Origin: Propionivibrio dicarboxylicus
GTDB taxonomy: Bacteria > Pseudomonadota > Gammaproteobacteria > Burkholderiales > Rhodocyclaceae
NCBI GenBank assembly: GCA_945902805.1
Contig: CAMDMZ010000009.1
Span: forward strand, 1-64,000
DNA length: 64,000 bases
Direction of reading: 5' to 3'
Shown: positions 1 to 8,350 of the stretch, piece after piece
Numbering within the stretch: the first letter of the stretch is position 1
How the letters are laid out: each line of letters opens with the position of its first letter
The notes under the pieces: model-generated
Told to the model about the DNA's origin: nothing
The model's database searches: none
What the model saw: only the letters and a program-made list of their open reading frames with translations
Position numbers and translations under genes: made by a program

Positions 1-84
1 GATCAGGTCTTCCGGCTTGCGGTAATCCGCCAGCAAACCCGCTACCCACTCCTTGCTTACTTCTCTTTTTGCTACGGTCATCAT
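1..84 (-). CDS. IS256-family transposase, N-terminal fragment (cut by window edge)
   Basis: This is the first 28 codons of a minus-strand gene reading MMTVAKREVSKEWVAGLLAD and then YRKPEDLI. The segment 'KEWVAGLLADYRKPEDLI' matches the conserved N-terminus of IS256/MULE-type DDE transposases. A good ribosome-binding site (GAAGGAG) lies about 5-7 nt upstream of the ATG at 84. The catalytic DDE residues are outside the window, so it is not possible to say whether the enzyme is intact. It would cut and paste its element through terminal inverted repeats. Confidence 0.7.
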   Translation of the reverse strand, partial: MMTVAKREVSKEWVAGLLADYRKPEDLI

Positions 85-141
85 CGCTCCTTCAAATTCG
101 GCAGTTTCCTGCCTGAGAACCGTTTACACAAAAAGTCTTAC
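1..141 (-). mobile_element. IS256-family insertion sequence, right end (partial)
   Basis: The minus strand carries the start of an IS256-type transposase (ATG at 84). About 57 bp beyond it the sequence ends in an inverted-repeat-like end; read on the plus strand, 120-141 is CGTTTACACAAAAAGTCTTA-like. Sequence to the right (142 on) belongs to an interrupted gene, so the element boundary is placed near 141. The rest of the element and its other terminal repeat lie left of the window, so the exact end and the target duplication cannot be verified. Confidence 0.65.
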
Positions 142-360
142 ACGCTCGAACTGGCTGGCAAAGCGTCTACCGCCGCAGATCAAGCGTGGGAAGTCACCAA
201 GAACACGGCGACAGAACTCTCGGCCAAGGCGGAACAACTCGGTGATCAGGCGACCGCAAAAGCCACAGAAGTCGCTGGTAAAGCAGGCGAAGCGTTGAAT
301 CATGGTGTAACGAGCGTCAAAAATGCAGTCTCCGATGATTCCGGCAAGACCGACGCCTGA
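142..360 (+). pseudogene. 3' remnant of a gene interrupted by the IS256-type element
   Basis: An open frame ends at TGA 358-360 and encodes about 72 residues rich in Ala, Lys, Glu, Thr and Asp (for example GKASTAADQAWEVTKN and AEQLGDQATAKATEVAGKAG). The pattern is an amphipathic helical repeat like LEA-type or stress-associated coiled-coil proteins. The same frame runs leftward into the insertion sequence, where the translation looks random, so the natural 5' part has been displaced. The original function is unknown; only the low-complexity helical tail is visible. Confidence 0.5.
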
Positions 361-495
361 TCAATCGCACGACATTCACACGACACAACACGACACAATA
401 TCACTACGCAGCATCCTGCCCAGCGCCTGGGCGCGATGCAGATGGATTAACGCACTTCATTCCGAAACCCCGAGCAAGTGTGTCACGGAGCCACT
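361..495. other. Intergenic stretch, no gene seen
   Basis: No convincing coding sequence, RNA gene or terminator is visible between the broken gene and the next start. The last bases contain the GGAG ribosome-binding site of the following gene. Confidence 0.4.
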
Positions 496-819
496 ATGTC
501 TTTTCTTTCAGACCTTGCAGGTCTCGCCCTTTTGGAGTCCCAGAGCGATTACAAGGTCAAGAACCCACACCAGGGCTGGGCCGTGCTGAGCATGTTCGGC
601 CCCACCTCCGAGACCGATGTCTCCGGATTCTGGAAGTTCCAGCGTGGATGCAACGAAGGCGAAGCCATTGAGCGCTTTCTGGACCGGTATCGCGGACGCG
701 TGGAACTGGCGCTCGTCTCCGCAGAAGAAGTCGGTTTGGAATACCGGGGAACCCCGCAGCCGGGAAAGAACGTCCTGGTGGTGTGCCCCGTATCTGCCGG
801 AGCCAAACTTGGTATTTGA
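496..819 (+). CDS. Conserved-looking hypothetical protein, 107 aa
   Basis: The start ATG at 496 is chosen because GGAG lies 5 nt upstream; an in-frame GTG at 478 has no site. The product (MSFLSDLAGLALLESQSDYK... ending VCPVSAGAKLGI) is a soluble-looking small protein without signal peptide or membrane segment. It has an aromatic WKFQRGCNEGEAIERFLDRY helix and a C-terminal strand-rich part. I do not recognise a family. The gene is monocistronic and is followed by the metK promoter. Confidence 0.6.
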   Translation: MSFLSDLAGLALLESQSDYKVKNPHQGWAVLSMFGPTSETDVSGFWKFQRGCNEGEAIERFLDRYRGRVELALVSAEEVGLEYRGTPQPGKNVLVVCPVSAGAKLGI

Positions 820-865
820 GCTGTCGCTTCGATGCCCTCCACCGTGATGACCTGTGATGATCGAT

Positions 866-894
866 TTGACGCCCAATTCAACGGCGCCTAGAAT
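866..894 (+). promoter_or_regulatory. Sigma-70-type promoter for metK leader
   Basis: TTGACG at 866-871 and TAGAAT at 889-894 are separated by 17 bp, close to the consensus for housekeeping sigma factors. Transcription would start near 901, giving a leader of about 140 nt before metK. Confidence 0.6.
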
Positions 895-900
895 TGCGCG

Positions 901-1025
901 CATTCCGCCGAGTTAAAAAGACAACTTGCGTGGCGGAGATGGTCTTCGGATCGGAAAACAAATAACGCTAAAGCGTCGCCTGCTCATGCCCCAAGGCTGG
1001 CCTCGCCAAACCAAGGGGCGTTTTT
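901..1025 (+). promoter_or_regulatory. Structured 5' leader of metK, candidate riboswitch/attenuator
   Basis: From the predicted start site the leader can fold into successive hairpins. TCCGCC 904-909 pairs with GGCGGA 932-937, with GAGTT 910-914 pairing AACTT 923-927 inside. GGTC-TTCG-GATC 941-952 is a UUCG tetraloop hairpin. ACGC-TAAA-GCGT is at 965-976. A terminator-like hairpin with a T tract (988-1025) ends the leader 16 nt before the metK ATG. The layout is that of an aptamer plus expression platform. I cannot match it to a known SAM or SAH riboswitch class by eye. Confidence 0.5.
988..1025 (+). terminator. Intrinsic terminator-like hairpin abutting the metK RBS
   Basis: GCCCC (988-992) pairs with GGGGC (1015-1019), with an inner TGGC-CTC-GCCA helix and AA/AA internal loop, followed by G and T5. 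It lies between the metK promoter and its ribosome-binding site (GGAG 1032-1035), so it can only act as an attenuator for metK. Confidence 0.6.
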
Positions 1026-1041
1026 GTTTGTGGAGCAGAAC

Positions 1042-2208
1042 ATGGCGAACGAGTATTTCTTCACCTCCGAATCCGTTTCGGAAGGTCATCCGGACAAAGT
1101 TTCCGACCAAATTTCCGACGCGATCCTGGATGCGATTCTGGCGCAGGACAAGCATTCCCGCGTCGCCGCCGAGACGCTGTGCAACACCGGCCTCGTTGTT
1201 CTGGCCGGTGAAATCACCACCAATGCGGTGGTCGATTACATCGGCGTCGCGCGCAATGTGTTGAAGCGCATCGGCTACGACAACACCGAATCCGGCATCG
1301 ATTACAAGGGCTGCGCCGTATTGGTGGCCTACGACAAACAAAGCCCGGACATCGCCCAGGGCGTGAACGCGGCTTACGACGACAACCTCAACCAGGGCGC
1401 CGGCGACCAGGGCCTGATGTTCGGCTACGCCTGCGACGAAACACCGGTGTTGATGCCGCTGCCGATTTACCTTTCGCACCGCCTGGTCGAGCGCCAGTCG
1501 ATGCTGCGCCGCGATGGCCGCTTGCCGTGGTTGCGCCCGGATGCGAAGTCGCAAGTCACCATTCGTTACCAGGACGGCAAGCCGCATTCGATCGACACCG
1601 TGGTGATTTCAACCCAGCACGCGGCCGATATCGAATTGCCGCAGATCCGAGAAGCGGTGATCGAGGAAATCATCAAGCCGATGCTGCCCAAAGAGCTGAT
1701 CAAGGGCGAAATCAAGTATCTGGTCAACCCGACGGGGCGCTTTGTTATCGGTGGTCCGCAAGGCGATTGCGGCCTGACGGGACGCAAGATCATTGTCGAC
1801 ACTTACGGCGGCGCGGCGCCGCACGGTGGTGGTGCGTTCTCGGGCAAAGACCCCTCGAAGGTCGACCGCTCGGCCGCCTATGCGGCTCGCTACGTGGCGA
1901 AGAACATCGTCGCCGCCGGTCTCGCCAGCAAGTGCCAGGTGCAAATCTCCTACGCCATCGGCGTCGCCGAACCGACCTCGGTCTGGGTCACCACGCAGGG
2001 TACGGGCAAGATCTCGGACGAGAGGATCGCCGAACTGGTCAAGCGTCACTTCGATCTGCGCCCGAAGGGCATCGTGCAGATGCTCGACCTGCTACGTCCG
2101 ATCTACGAGAAGACCGCTTCTTACGGCCACTTCGGCCGCGACGAGCCGGAATTTACTTGGGAGAACACCGACAAGGCTGCTTCGTTGCGCGCGGACGCCG
2201 GTTTGTAA
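1042..2208 (+). CDS. metK: S-adenosylmethionine synthase
   Basis: MetK makes S-adenosylmethionine from ATP and methionine, releasing phosphate and pyrophosphate, in the cytoplasm. The 388-aa product starts [20 protein letters not shown] at ATG 1042 (GGAG 6 nt upstream). It carries the family signatures [19 protein letters not shown] and the loop [19 protein letters not shown]; length is normal for the family. An in-frame TTG at 1024 lies in the terminator T tract and is not credible. The gene is preceded by a strong promoter and a terminator-like hairpin, implying control by premature termination, and is followed by its own terminator at 2233-2257. Confidence 0.97.
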   Translation: MANEYFFTSESVSEGHPDKVSDQISDAILDAILAQDKHSRVAAETLCNTGLVVLAGEITTNAVVDYIGVARNVLKRIGYDNTESGIDYKGCAVLVAYDKQSPDIAQGVNAAYDDNLNQGAGDQGLMFGYACDETPVLMPLPIYLSHRLVERQSMLRRDGRLPWLRPDAKSQVTIRYQDGKPHSIDTVVISTQHAADIELPQIREAVIEEIIKPMLPKELIKGEIKYLVNPTGRFVIGGPQGDCGLTGRKIIVDTYGGAAPHGGGAFSGKDPSKVDRSAAYAARYVAKNIVAAGLASKCQVQISYAIGVAEPTSVWVTTQGTGKISDERIAELVKRHFDLRPKGIVQMLDLLRPIYEKTASYGHFGRDEPEFTWENTDKAASLRADAGL

Positions 2209-2232
2209 TTTCCTCCTCGTCATTGCTTCCCC

Positions 2233-2257
2233 AAAGGCCTGTCATGCAGGCCTTTTT
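2233..2257 (+). terminator. Rho-independent terminator after metK
   Basis: GGCCTG and CAGGCC form a 6-bp stem (extended by A/T pairs) around loop TCATG, followed by a T5 tract, 25 nt after the metK stop. Confidence 0.8.
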
Positions 2258-2331
2258 CTTTTCGTGACGATGGACGCATAATGAACGCAAATTCAACACA
2301 AATTCAACGCCAATTCACGGAGCACTTGCGC

Positions 2332-2715
2332 ATGAACGAACTCGCTACCAACGTCCTCGGCGGCATCCTAGAACCGTGCAGCATGGACCCGATCACCGGA
2401 TTTTTCCGCAACGGCCAGTGCCAGGTCACGGACGAAGACGTCGGCAATCACGGGGTCTGTGCCGTTATGAGTGACGAATTCTTGCGCTTTTCCAAAATGC
2501 GCGGCAACGACTTATCGACGCCGCGCCCGGAATTCGGCTTTCCCGGCCTAAAGGCGGGCGATAGGTGGTGCCTGTGTTCGGCACGTTGGCGCGAAGCGCT
2601 GGATGCCGGCAAAGCACCGGCCGTCGTACTGGCGGCCACGTCGGCGGCGGCCCTCGAGGTCGTTAAACTGACCGATCTCAAACACCATGCGACAGACCGC
2701 GAGCAAAAACCATGA
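2332..2715 (+). CDS. DUF2237 family protein
   Basis: A small cytoplasmic protein of unknown function. The conserved core is clear: NVLGGILEPCSMDPITGFFR near the N-terminus, CAVMSDEFLRFSKMRGNDLSTP in the middle, and FPGLKAGDRWCLCSARWREAL, with several conserved cysteines and aromatic residues. Start at ATG 2332 (MNELATNVLGG) has GGAG 9 nt upstream and matches the usual N-terminus; the frame also has an ATG at 2281 that would add 17 residues. The stop overlaps the start of the glutathione peroxidase gene (ATGA), so the two are probably translated together. Confidence 0.85.
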   Translation: MNELATNVLGGILEPCSMDPITGFFRNGQCQVTDEDVGNHGVCAVMSDEFLRFSKMRGNDLSTPRPEFGFPGLKAGDRWCLCSARWREALDAGKAPAVVLAATSAAALEVVKLTDLKHHATDREQKP

Positions 2716-3191
2716 GTTCTCTCTACGACATTGAAGTCAAGACGATCGACGGCAAATCGCAGTCGATGGCAGCGTATCGCGGCAAGCTCTTGCTGATCGT
2801 GAATGTGGCCAGCCGCTGCGGTTTCACGCCGCAATACACCGGTCTGGAAGCGCTTTGGCAGCAATATGGCGCGCGCGGATTAATGGTGCTGGGCTTCCCC
2901 TGCAACCAGTTCGGTGCGCAGGAACCGGGTGACGAAGCGGAGATCGCCCAGTTCTGCAGCCTCACCTATAACGTGAGCTTCCCGCTGTTCGCCAAGCTGG
3001 ACGTCAATGGCAGCGATACCCATCCGTTGTTCACCCACCTCAAGTCGGCGGCGCCGGGCTTGCTGGGCAGCGAAATGGTGAAATGGAATTTCACCAAGTT
3101 CCTGGTCGATCGCACTGGCAAATCCGTGACACGCTATGCGCCGAATACGGCTCCGGAAGAACTCGCCGGCGATATCGAGCGCTTGCTGTAA
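2712..3191 (+). CDS. Glutathione peroxidase family protein (thiol peroxidase)
   Basis: This reduces hydrogen or lipid hydroperoxides, in bacteria often with thioredoxin as donor. The 159-aa product has the three family motifs: NVASRCGFTPQY with a peroxidatic cysteine at about residue 36 (Cys rather than selenocysteine), GFPCNQFGAQEPG, and the Trp-Asn pair in KWNFTKFLVDR. No signal peptide is seen, so it is cytoplasmic. It overlaps the DUF2237 gene by 4 nt. It converges with fmt, with only 16 nt between the stops. Confidence 0.92.
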   Translation: MSSLYDIEVKTIDGKSQSMAAYRGKLLLIVNVASRCGFTPQYTGLEALWQQYGARGLMVLGFPCNQFGAQEPGDEAEIAQFCSLTYNVSFPLFAKLDVNGSDTHPLFTHLKSAAPGLLGSEMVKWNFTKFLVDRTGKSVTRYAPNTAPEELAGDIERLL

Positions 3192-3207
3192 AGAGCTCGC
3201 TCGCCAG

Positions 3208-4128
3208 TCAGGCACCAACGGTCAGCGGCGTGCCGTGCAAAAAGTCGGTGCTGGCGAGACGGCGCCCACCGGGCTTTTGCAGCTCGGTCAGGCGTAGCGC
3301 GCCCTCGGCGCAGGCGACGACGATGCCATCGGCGCCGATGGCGATCACCTGACCCGGCGTTCCGCTCCCCTCGCAGGCGGTCGCGCGCCAAATCTTCACC
3401 GATTGCCCGGCCAGAGGCAGGACCGCGCCGGGAAACGGATTGAAGGCGCAGACTTTGCGTGCCAGCACGATGGCGGGAACATTCCAGTCCAACTGGGCCT
3501 CCGACTTGTCGATCTTGGTCGCATAGGTCACGCCAGTTTCGGGTTGAACGCAAGGCGTCAGTTGATCAAACTGCCCCAGTACCTGCACAATCAAGCGCGC
3601 ACCTTGTGCGGCCAGCCGATCATGCAGTTCGCCCGCCGTTTCTGACGGGGCAATCGACAAACGTTCCGCCAGCAACATGGGGCCGGTGTCGAGCCCGGCT
3701 TCCATCTGCATGATGGTGACACCCATATCGGCGTCGCCCGCTTCAATGGCGCGCTGGATTGGCGCCGCACCGCGCCAGCGCGGCAGCAGCGAGGCGTGGA
3801 TATTGAGGCACCCGCGTGCTGGAATATCGAGCACCGCCTGCGGCAGGATCAAGCCATAGGCAGCGACCACCATGACATCGGCGGCGGCCGCGCGCAACGG
3901 TTCATGGGTCGCCGGATCGCGCAGCTTTTCCGGTTGGAATATCGGTAAGCCATGCGCCAGAGCCACCTTCTTGACGGCCGAGGGCTGCAACTGCATGCCG
4001 CGTCCGGCGGGCCGGTCAGGCTGGGTCAGCACCAGGGGAATTTCATGGCCGGCGGCAATCAGGGCAGTCAGCGCCTGGGCGGCGAATTCCGGCGTACCGG
4101 CGAAGATCAGGCGAGGAAGAGAAGTCAT
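3208..4128 (-). CDS. fmt: Methionyl-tRNA formyltransferase
   Basis: Fmt formylates initiator Met-tRNA using 10-formyltetrahydrofolate. The start [20 protein letters not shown] at 4128 gives 306 aa, normal length; the open frame reaches 4179 but the extra residues are not conserved. The catalytic region [18 protein letters not shown] is intact, and the C-terminal tRNA-binding domain follows. A perfect-core copy of the dispersed 27-bp repeat lies antisense over codons 289-297 (RRLASTDFL), where relatives usually have a KR-L-P-A-E-F-L-like stretch. Normally fmt directly follows def; here a c-di-GMP gene on the other strand sits between them. Confidence 0.96.
   Translation of the reverse strand: MTSLPRLIFAGTPEFAAQALTALIAAGHEIPLVLTQPDRPAGRGMQLQPSAVKKVALAHGLPIFQPEKLRDPATHEPLRAAAADVMVVAAYGLILPQAVLDIPARGCLNIHASLLPRWRGAAPIQRAIEAGDADMGVTIMQMEAGLDTGPMLLAERLSIAPSETAGELHDRLAAQGARLIVQVLGQFDQLTPCVQPETGVTYATKIDKSEAQLDWNVPAIVLARKVCAFNPFPGAVLPLAGQSVKIWRATACEGSGTPGQVIAIGADGIVVACAEGALRLTELQKPGGRRLASTDFLHGTPLTVGA
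3238..3264 (+). repeat. Dispersed 27-bp repeat, copy 1 (antisense in fmt)
   Basis: Matches the repeat consensus (20-base core AAAGTCGGTGCTGGCGAGAC with three A/G-rich bases before and GGCG after) at 26 of 27 positions. It lies antisense to fmt, in its last codons. Confidence 0.85.
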
Positions 4129-4249
4129 GGCGGAATTATCACATGCACCGTCCGCATGGGCCTGAACACAGTGGAACATACGGGCGACATCTGACTCGTC
4201 ACTATTCGAAGTATCATTAAGTCATTCGCCATACACCATTATTGGAACA

Positions 4250-6709
4250 GTGAAGATACTCGACAGTATCCAGTTCGTTGCCGGAGTACCGGACGACAGC
4301 CTGCTCTATATTGGCGTCTACGACAGCCGGCTGGTGGCGGTGTCGATCGTGATCGCGATCGTCGCCTCTTACGCTGCGCTCAACGTTTCCAGCCGCGCGA
4401 AGGTCGCGTCAGGCACTTTGGAACGTTTCGGCTTGCTGGCCACCGGCGCCGTCACGCTTGGCGGCGGCACCTGGGCCATGCACTTCATTGGCATGCTGGC
4501 GTTAATCCTGCCCTGCAATGTCAGCTACGACCCGCTGATTACCGCCGCCTCCATGATCCCCGGCGTACTCGCCAGCGCGGTTGCCCTCTGGTTGGTCAAT
4601 CGCTGCGAGGTGAACGGCCGGCAATTGATCGTCGGCAGCCTGTTGCTCGGCGCCGGCATCGGTGCCATGCACTATTCAGGCATGGCCGCGATGCGACTCG
4701 ACGGTCTGGTACGTTATGACCCGGGTTTGTTTCTTGCCTCGATTGTCGTCGCGGTGGCCTTGGCGTTTGTTGCCCTTGCCAGTCGGCTCCGCCTGAAACA
4801 TGGCCGTTGGCACAAGCTGATCGCCGCCGTGGCGATGGGTTGCGCGGTCTCTGGCATGCACTACACGGCCATGGCCGCCGCCTATTTCATTCGCGATGGT
4901 GGCGATGTTTCGCCCGAAGCCCTGAATCCGCGCTTTTTGGCAGCCGTGGTGGTGTTTGTCACCAGCACGCTGATCGCCCTCGTGCTGGTCGGCGCCGTAG
5001 CCCACCGCCAATTGGTGTTGGCACGGCAACTGCGCGCCAGCGAGCAAAAGCTGCGGCGTGTGCTGGATACCACGCAGGAGGGATTCTGGGTGATCGACAA
5101 CGAAGGCATCACCCGCGAAGTCAATGCCGCCATGTGCGCACTGCTAGGTCGCCCGGCTGAAGCAATCGTCAATCGCCCACCCTTCGAGTTTGCCGACGCG
5201 GCCAACGCGGATCTCCTGCGCCAGGCCGCCGCGCTGCCACTCTCAGGAAGAGCCCACGAATTTACCGTCAGCCTGATGCGCCCCGACGGTAGCCCCGTCC
5301 ATTGCAGTTTCAGTGCTGCCACCATGCGCGACGAGAATGGGAACAGAATCGGTGCCTTCGCCCTCGTCACCGATATCGGCCATATCCGCGAATCGCAAGC
5401 GGCGCTGCACAAACTGGCGCATTTCGATGTCCTCACCGGTTTGGCCAACCGCTCCCTGCTTGGCATCCAGCTGGCCCACGCGCTCGATCGCGCCGAGCGT
5501 GAACAAACCCAGCTGGCAGTCCTGATGCTCGACCTCGACGGCTTCAAGGATGTCAATGACAGCCTGGGGCATCCCGTGGGCGACCAGCTGCTGAAGACCG
5601 TAGCGAAGCGTTTGCAGTGCACCTTGCGCAGCGTCGATACCGTGGCCCGTCTAGGGGGTGACGAATTTGCCGTGATTCTTGAATCCTTCGATGGCGGCGA
5701 CGATGTCGCCTCGGTGGCGGGCAAGCTGATCGCCGCAATTGCGCTGCCCTATGTTCTGGGTTCACATACCGCGCAGATCACCACCAGCATCGGCATCGCG
5801 ATCTTCCCGTCGGATGGGGAAGACGAAGTCGCGTTGATGCGCTCAGCCGACACCGCGCTTTATGCCGCCAAACGCGATGGTCGCAACGCTTACCGCTTCC
5901 ATGATGCGCAAATGGCCGAAAAAGTGCGTGCCCGCGTCGCCATCGAGCAGGGATTGCGGGCGGCACTGGCAGAAGGCAGTTTCGAGGTCTGGTACCAACC
6001 CAAGCTGGACCTGCGCTCGCGGCAGGTGATCGGCGCCGAGGCGCTGGTGCGCTGGCGACACCCGCAACGTGGTCTGATTTCACCAATCGAGTTCATTCCC
6101 GTGGCGGAAGAAACCGGGTTGATCGTGCCGATAGGTGAATGGGTGCTGCGGGAAGCTTGTCGCCAAACCATCGCCTGGGCAACGGAAGGCATTGATATCG
6201 GCAGCATCGCCGTCAATATCGACGGTGCGCAGATCGAGCGCAGCAACATCGTTGAAACCGTGGAACGTGCCCTTGCCGACACTGGCATGGCACCGCAACA
6301 ACTGGAACTAGAAATTACCGAGAGCCTGCTGCTGGAAAACGCCGAACGCGGCATGGGTACCGTCGCTATCCTGCATGAAATGGGCGTGGGCGTCGCCATT
6401 GACGACTTCGGTACCGGTTATTCCTCGCTGGCCTACCTGAAATACTTGCGCGCCGACCGGCTCAAGATCGACCGTAGCTTCGTCAAGGATCTTCCTGGCA
6501 ACAGCGACGATGCCACGATCGCCCGCGCTGTCATCAACCTGGCCAACAACCTCGGTTTTTCGGTGATCGCCGAGGGCGTCGAGACCGAAGAACAGGAAGC
6601 CTTCCTGCTCGCCGAAGGCTGCTTTGAGGTGCAGGGTTATCGCTACGCAAAACCGCTGCCCGTCGCCGAGTTTGCCGCCTGGTTCCGCAAGCGCGCGGCG
6701 AGCGCCTGA
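4250..6709 (+). CDS. MHYT-PAS-GGDEF-EAL cyclic-di-GMP signalling protein
   Basis: A membrane sensor that could both make and degrade cyclic di-GMP. Residues about 20-235 form an MHYT domain with seven membrane segments and repeated motifs WAMHFIGM, AMHYSGMAAM and GMHYTAMAAA, proposed in the literature to bind a metal and sense a gas. A PAS domain follows (about 270-385). The GGDEF domain has an intact RLGGDEF near residue 468, and the EAL domain has GAEALVRW near 595 with DDFGTGYSSL and ENAERG-type residues, so both activities look possible. The start is GTG 4250. It sits alone between fmt and def on the opposite strand, apparently a later insertion into that conserved pair. Confidence 0.92.
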   Translation: MKILDSIQFVAGVPDDSLLYIGVYDSRLVAVSIVIAIVASYAALNVSSRAKVASGTLERFGLLATGAVTLGGGTWAMHFIGMLALILPCNVSYDPLITAASMIPGVLASAVALWLVNRCEVNGRQLIVGSLLLGAGIGAMHYSGMAAMRLDGLVRYDPGLFLASIVVAVALAFVALASRLRLKHGRWHKLIAAVAMGCAVSGMHYTAMAAAYFIRDGGDVSPEALNPRFLAAVVVFVTSTLIALVLVGAVAHRQLVLARQLRASEQKLRRVLDTTQEGFWVIDNEGITREVNAAMCALLGRPAEAIVNRPPFEFADAANADLLRQAAALPLSGRAHEFTVSLMRPDGSPVHCSFSAATMRDENGNRIGAFALVTDIGHIRESQAALHKLAHFDVLTGLANRSLLGIQLAHALDRAEREQTQLAVLMLDLDGFKDVNDSLGHPVGDQLLKTVAKRLQCTLRSVDTVARLGGDEFAVILESFDGGDDVASVAGKLIAAIALPYVLGSHTAQITTSIGIAIFPSDGEDEVALMRSADTALYAAKRDGRNAYRFHDAQMAEKVRARVAIEQGLRAALAEGSFEVWYQPKLDLRSRQVIGAEALVRWRHPQRGLISPIEFIPVAEETGLIVPIGEWVLREACRQTIAWATEGIDIGSIAVNIDGAQIERSNIVETVERALADTGMAPQQLELEITESLLLENAERGMGTVAILHEMGVGVAIDDFGTGYSSLAYLKYLRADRLKIDRSFVKDLPGNSDDATIARAVINLANNLGFSVIAEGVETEEQEAFLLAEGCFEVQGYRYAKPLPVAEFAAWFRKRAASA

Positions 6710-7210
6710 TTACATGGCGCGGCCCTGTTTGGCCAGCTTGCTCTTGATGCGATTCTGTTTGAGCAGCGAAAGATATTGAACGAACACCTTGCCCTCCAGA
6801 TGATCCATTTCATGCTGGATACACACGGCCAGGAGTTCGTTCGCCACGAGTTCGAAGCTTTGACCATCCAGGCCCATGGCACGGACCTTGACATGGTCGG
6901 CGCGTTTTACCGGTTCATAGATGCCGGGCACGGACAAACAACCCTCGTCGCCTTCGCACGTCCCCGATTTTTCGATCAATTCCGGGTTGATCAGGGTGAG
7001 CAATTGCGACCGGTCCTCGGAAATATCGATCACCAGCAAGCGCACATGCTGATCCACCTGGGTCGCCGCCAAACCGATGCCGGGCGCGGCATACATAGTC
7101 TCGGCCATGTCGGCGGCCAGTTGGCGAATGCGGTCATCGACGATCGCTACGGGTTTCGCTTTGGTGAACAGGCGCGGGTCGGGATAGCGCAAAATCTGCA
7201 ATAGGGCCAT
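6710..7210 (-). CDS. def: Peptide deformylase
   Basis: Def removes the N-formyl group from nascent proteins, using a bound metal. The 166-aa product begins [20 protein letters not shown] at 7210; the open frame extends to 7324 but upstream residues are not family-like. All three motifs are present: [16 protein letters not shown] and QHEMDHLEG (metal ligands Cys, His, His and catalytic Glu). Its stop touches the end of the convergent c-di-GMP gene. It is divergent from lysM, 105 nt apart. It works with fmt, which lies 2.5 kb downstream on the same strand. Confidence 0.96.
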   Translation of the reverse strand: MALLQILRYPDPRLFTKAKPVAIVDDRIRQLAADMAETMYAAPGIGLAATQVDQHVRLLVIDISEDRSQLLTLINPELIEKSGTCEGDEGCLSVPGIYEPVKRADHVKVRAMGLDGQSFELVANELLAVCIQHEMDHLEGKVFVQYLSLLKQNRIKSKLAKQGRAM

Positions 7211-7315
7211 GAAATCGTTCTTGAGTAATTTGCTGCGTAAGAGATTGTCGGGCAGAATCAGGGTGATACGAATCAAGGTGAAAGTTTCACCGCAATCCCT
7301 CAGGGAGACCGCGTC

Positions 7316-8350
7316 ATGCGTCACATTATATTCGCGCTGATGTTCAGCATTTCAAGCTCCTGCGCCTTCGCGCAGGGCACCGTCGGCACCAAGGCAAGCA
7401 AGCCGCTGGCACTCGCCGACGGCGCGCCGGACCGCCACGTCGTGGTCCCTGGCGACACGCTGTGGGGCATCTCCGGCAAATTTCTTAAAGATCCCTATCG
7501 CTGGGGTGAGCTGTGGCGTTTGAACAAGGATGAAGTACGCAATCCGCATCGCATCTATCCTGGCCAGATCGTCGTTCTCGACAAGAGTGGCGCGGAACCA
7601 CGACTGCGATTGGAAACCGTCAAACTGCGACCGCAGGAATATGCCGAGCCGCTGAAGAAGGAAATTTCCTCGATTCCGGCCCATGTCATTGAGCCCTTCC
7701 TGACCGAACCGCTAGTGGTGGATGAGGACGGACTCGACCCGACGGCCCGCGTTGTGGCAATTCAGGACAACCGAGTCATCGCCGCCGCCGGCGATCGCAT
7801 CTTCGCCACCAACGTCACGCCGACGCACAAGATGTGGCAGGTGTTCCGTCCTGGTAAGCCGCTGATTGATCCCGACAGCAAGGAAGTGCTGGGCCACGAA
7901 GCACTCTATCTTGGCACCGCGCAACTAACGCGCGAGGGCAACCCAACCGAGTTCCTGCTGCGCTCGACCAAACAGGAAGTCTCGCCCGGTGACCATTTGC
8001 TGCCCGCGCCGCGTGGCGACGTCATCAGCTACATTCCACGTGCGCCGGACCAGATGATCAGTGGCCGCATCATCTCCATCAAGGGCGGCAACAACTTCAC
8101 CGGCCATTACGGTGTTGTCTCGATCAGCCGAGGCAAGATCGATGGTGTTGAGCCGGGGCATGTCTTTGCCGTCGATCTGGCTGGCCCCACGATTGATGAT
8201 CGCTTCAAGGGCGAAAAGCAAACCTACCAGTTGCCTGACCAGAAAAATGGACTGATCTTTGTCTTCCGCGTCTTCAACCGCGTTTCCTACGCCTTGGTCA
8301 TGGAAGCGGCACGGCCCATTTCGCTCGGCGATTCGATCCGCACGCCTTGA
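7316..8350 (+). CDS. LysM-domain envelope protein
   Basis: A 344-aa exported protein with an N-terminal signal peptide (about 20 residues, ending SSCAFAQ). One LysM peptidoglycan-binding domain follows at about 45-95 ([24 protein letters not shown], then [13 protein letters not shown]). The rest is a conserved region of unknown fold. The same gene precedes dprA in many betaproteobacteria. Its stop codon overlaps the dprA start by 4 nt, so translation is probably coupled. A role at the cell wall is inferred from the LysM domain only. Confidence 0.9.
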   Translation: MRHIIFALMFSISSSCAFAQGTVGTKASKPLALADGAPDRHVVVPGDTLWGISGKFLKDPYRWGELWRLNKDEVRNPHRIYPGQIVVLDKSGAEPRLRLETVKLRPQEYAEPLKKEISSIPAHVIEPFLTEPLVVDEDGLDPTARVVAIQDNRVIAAAGDRIFATNVTPTHKMWQVFRPGKPLIDPDSKEVLGHEALYLGTAQLTREGNPTEFLLRSTKQEVSPGDHLLPAPRGDVISYIPRAPDQMISGRIISIKGGNNFTGHYGVVSISRGKIDGVEPGHVFAVDLAGPTIDDRFKGEKQTYQLPDQKNGLIFVFRVFNRVSYALVMEAARPISLGDSIRTP

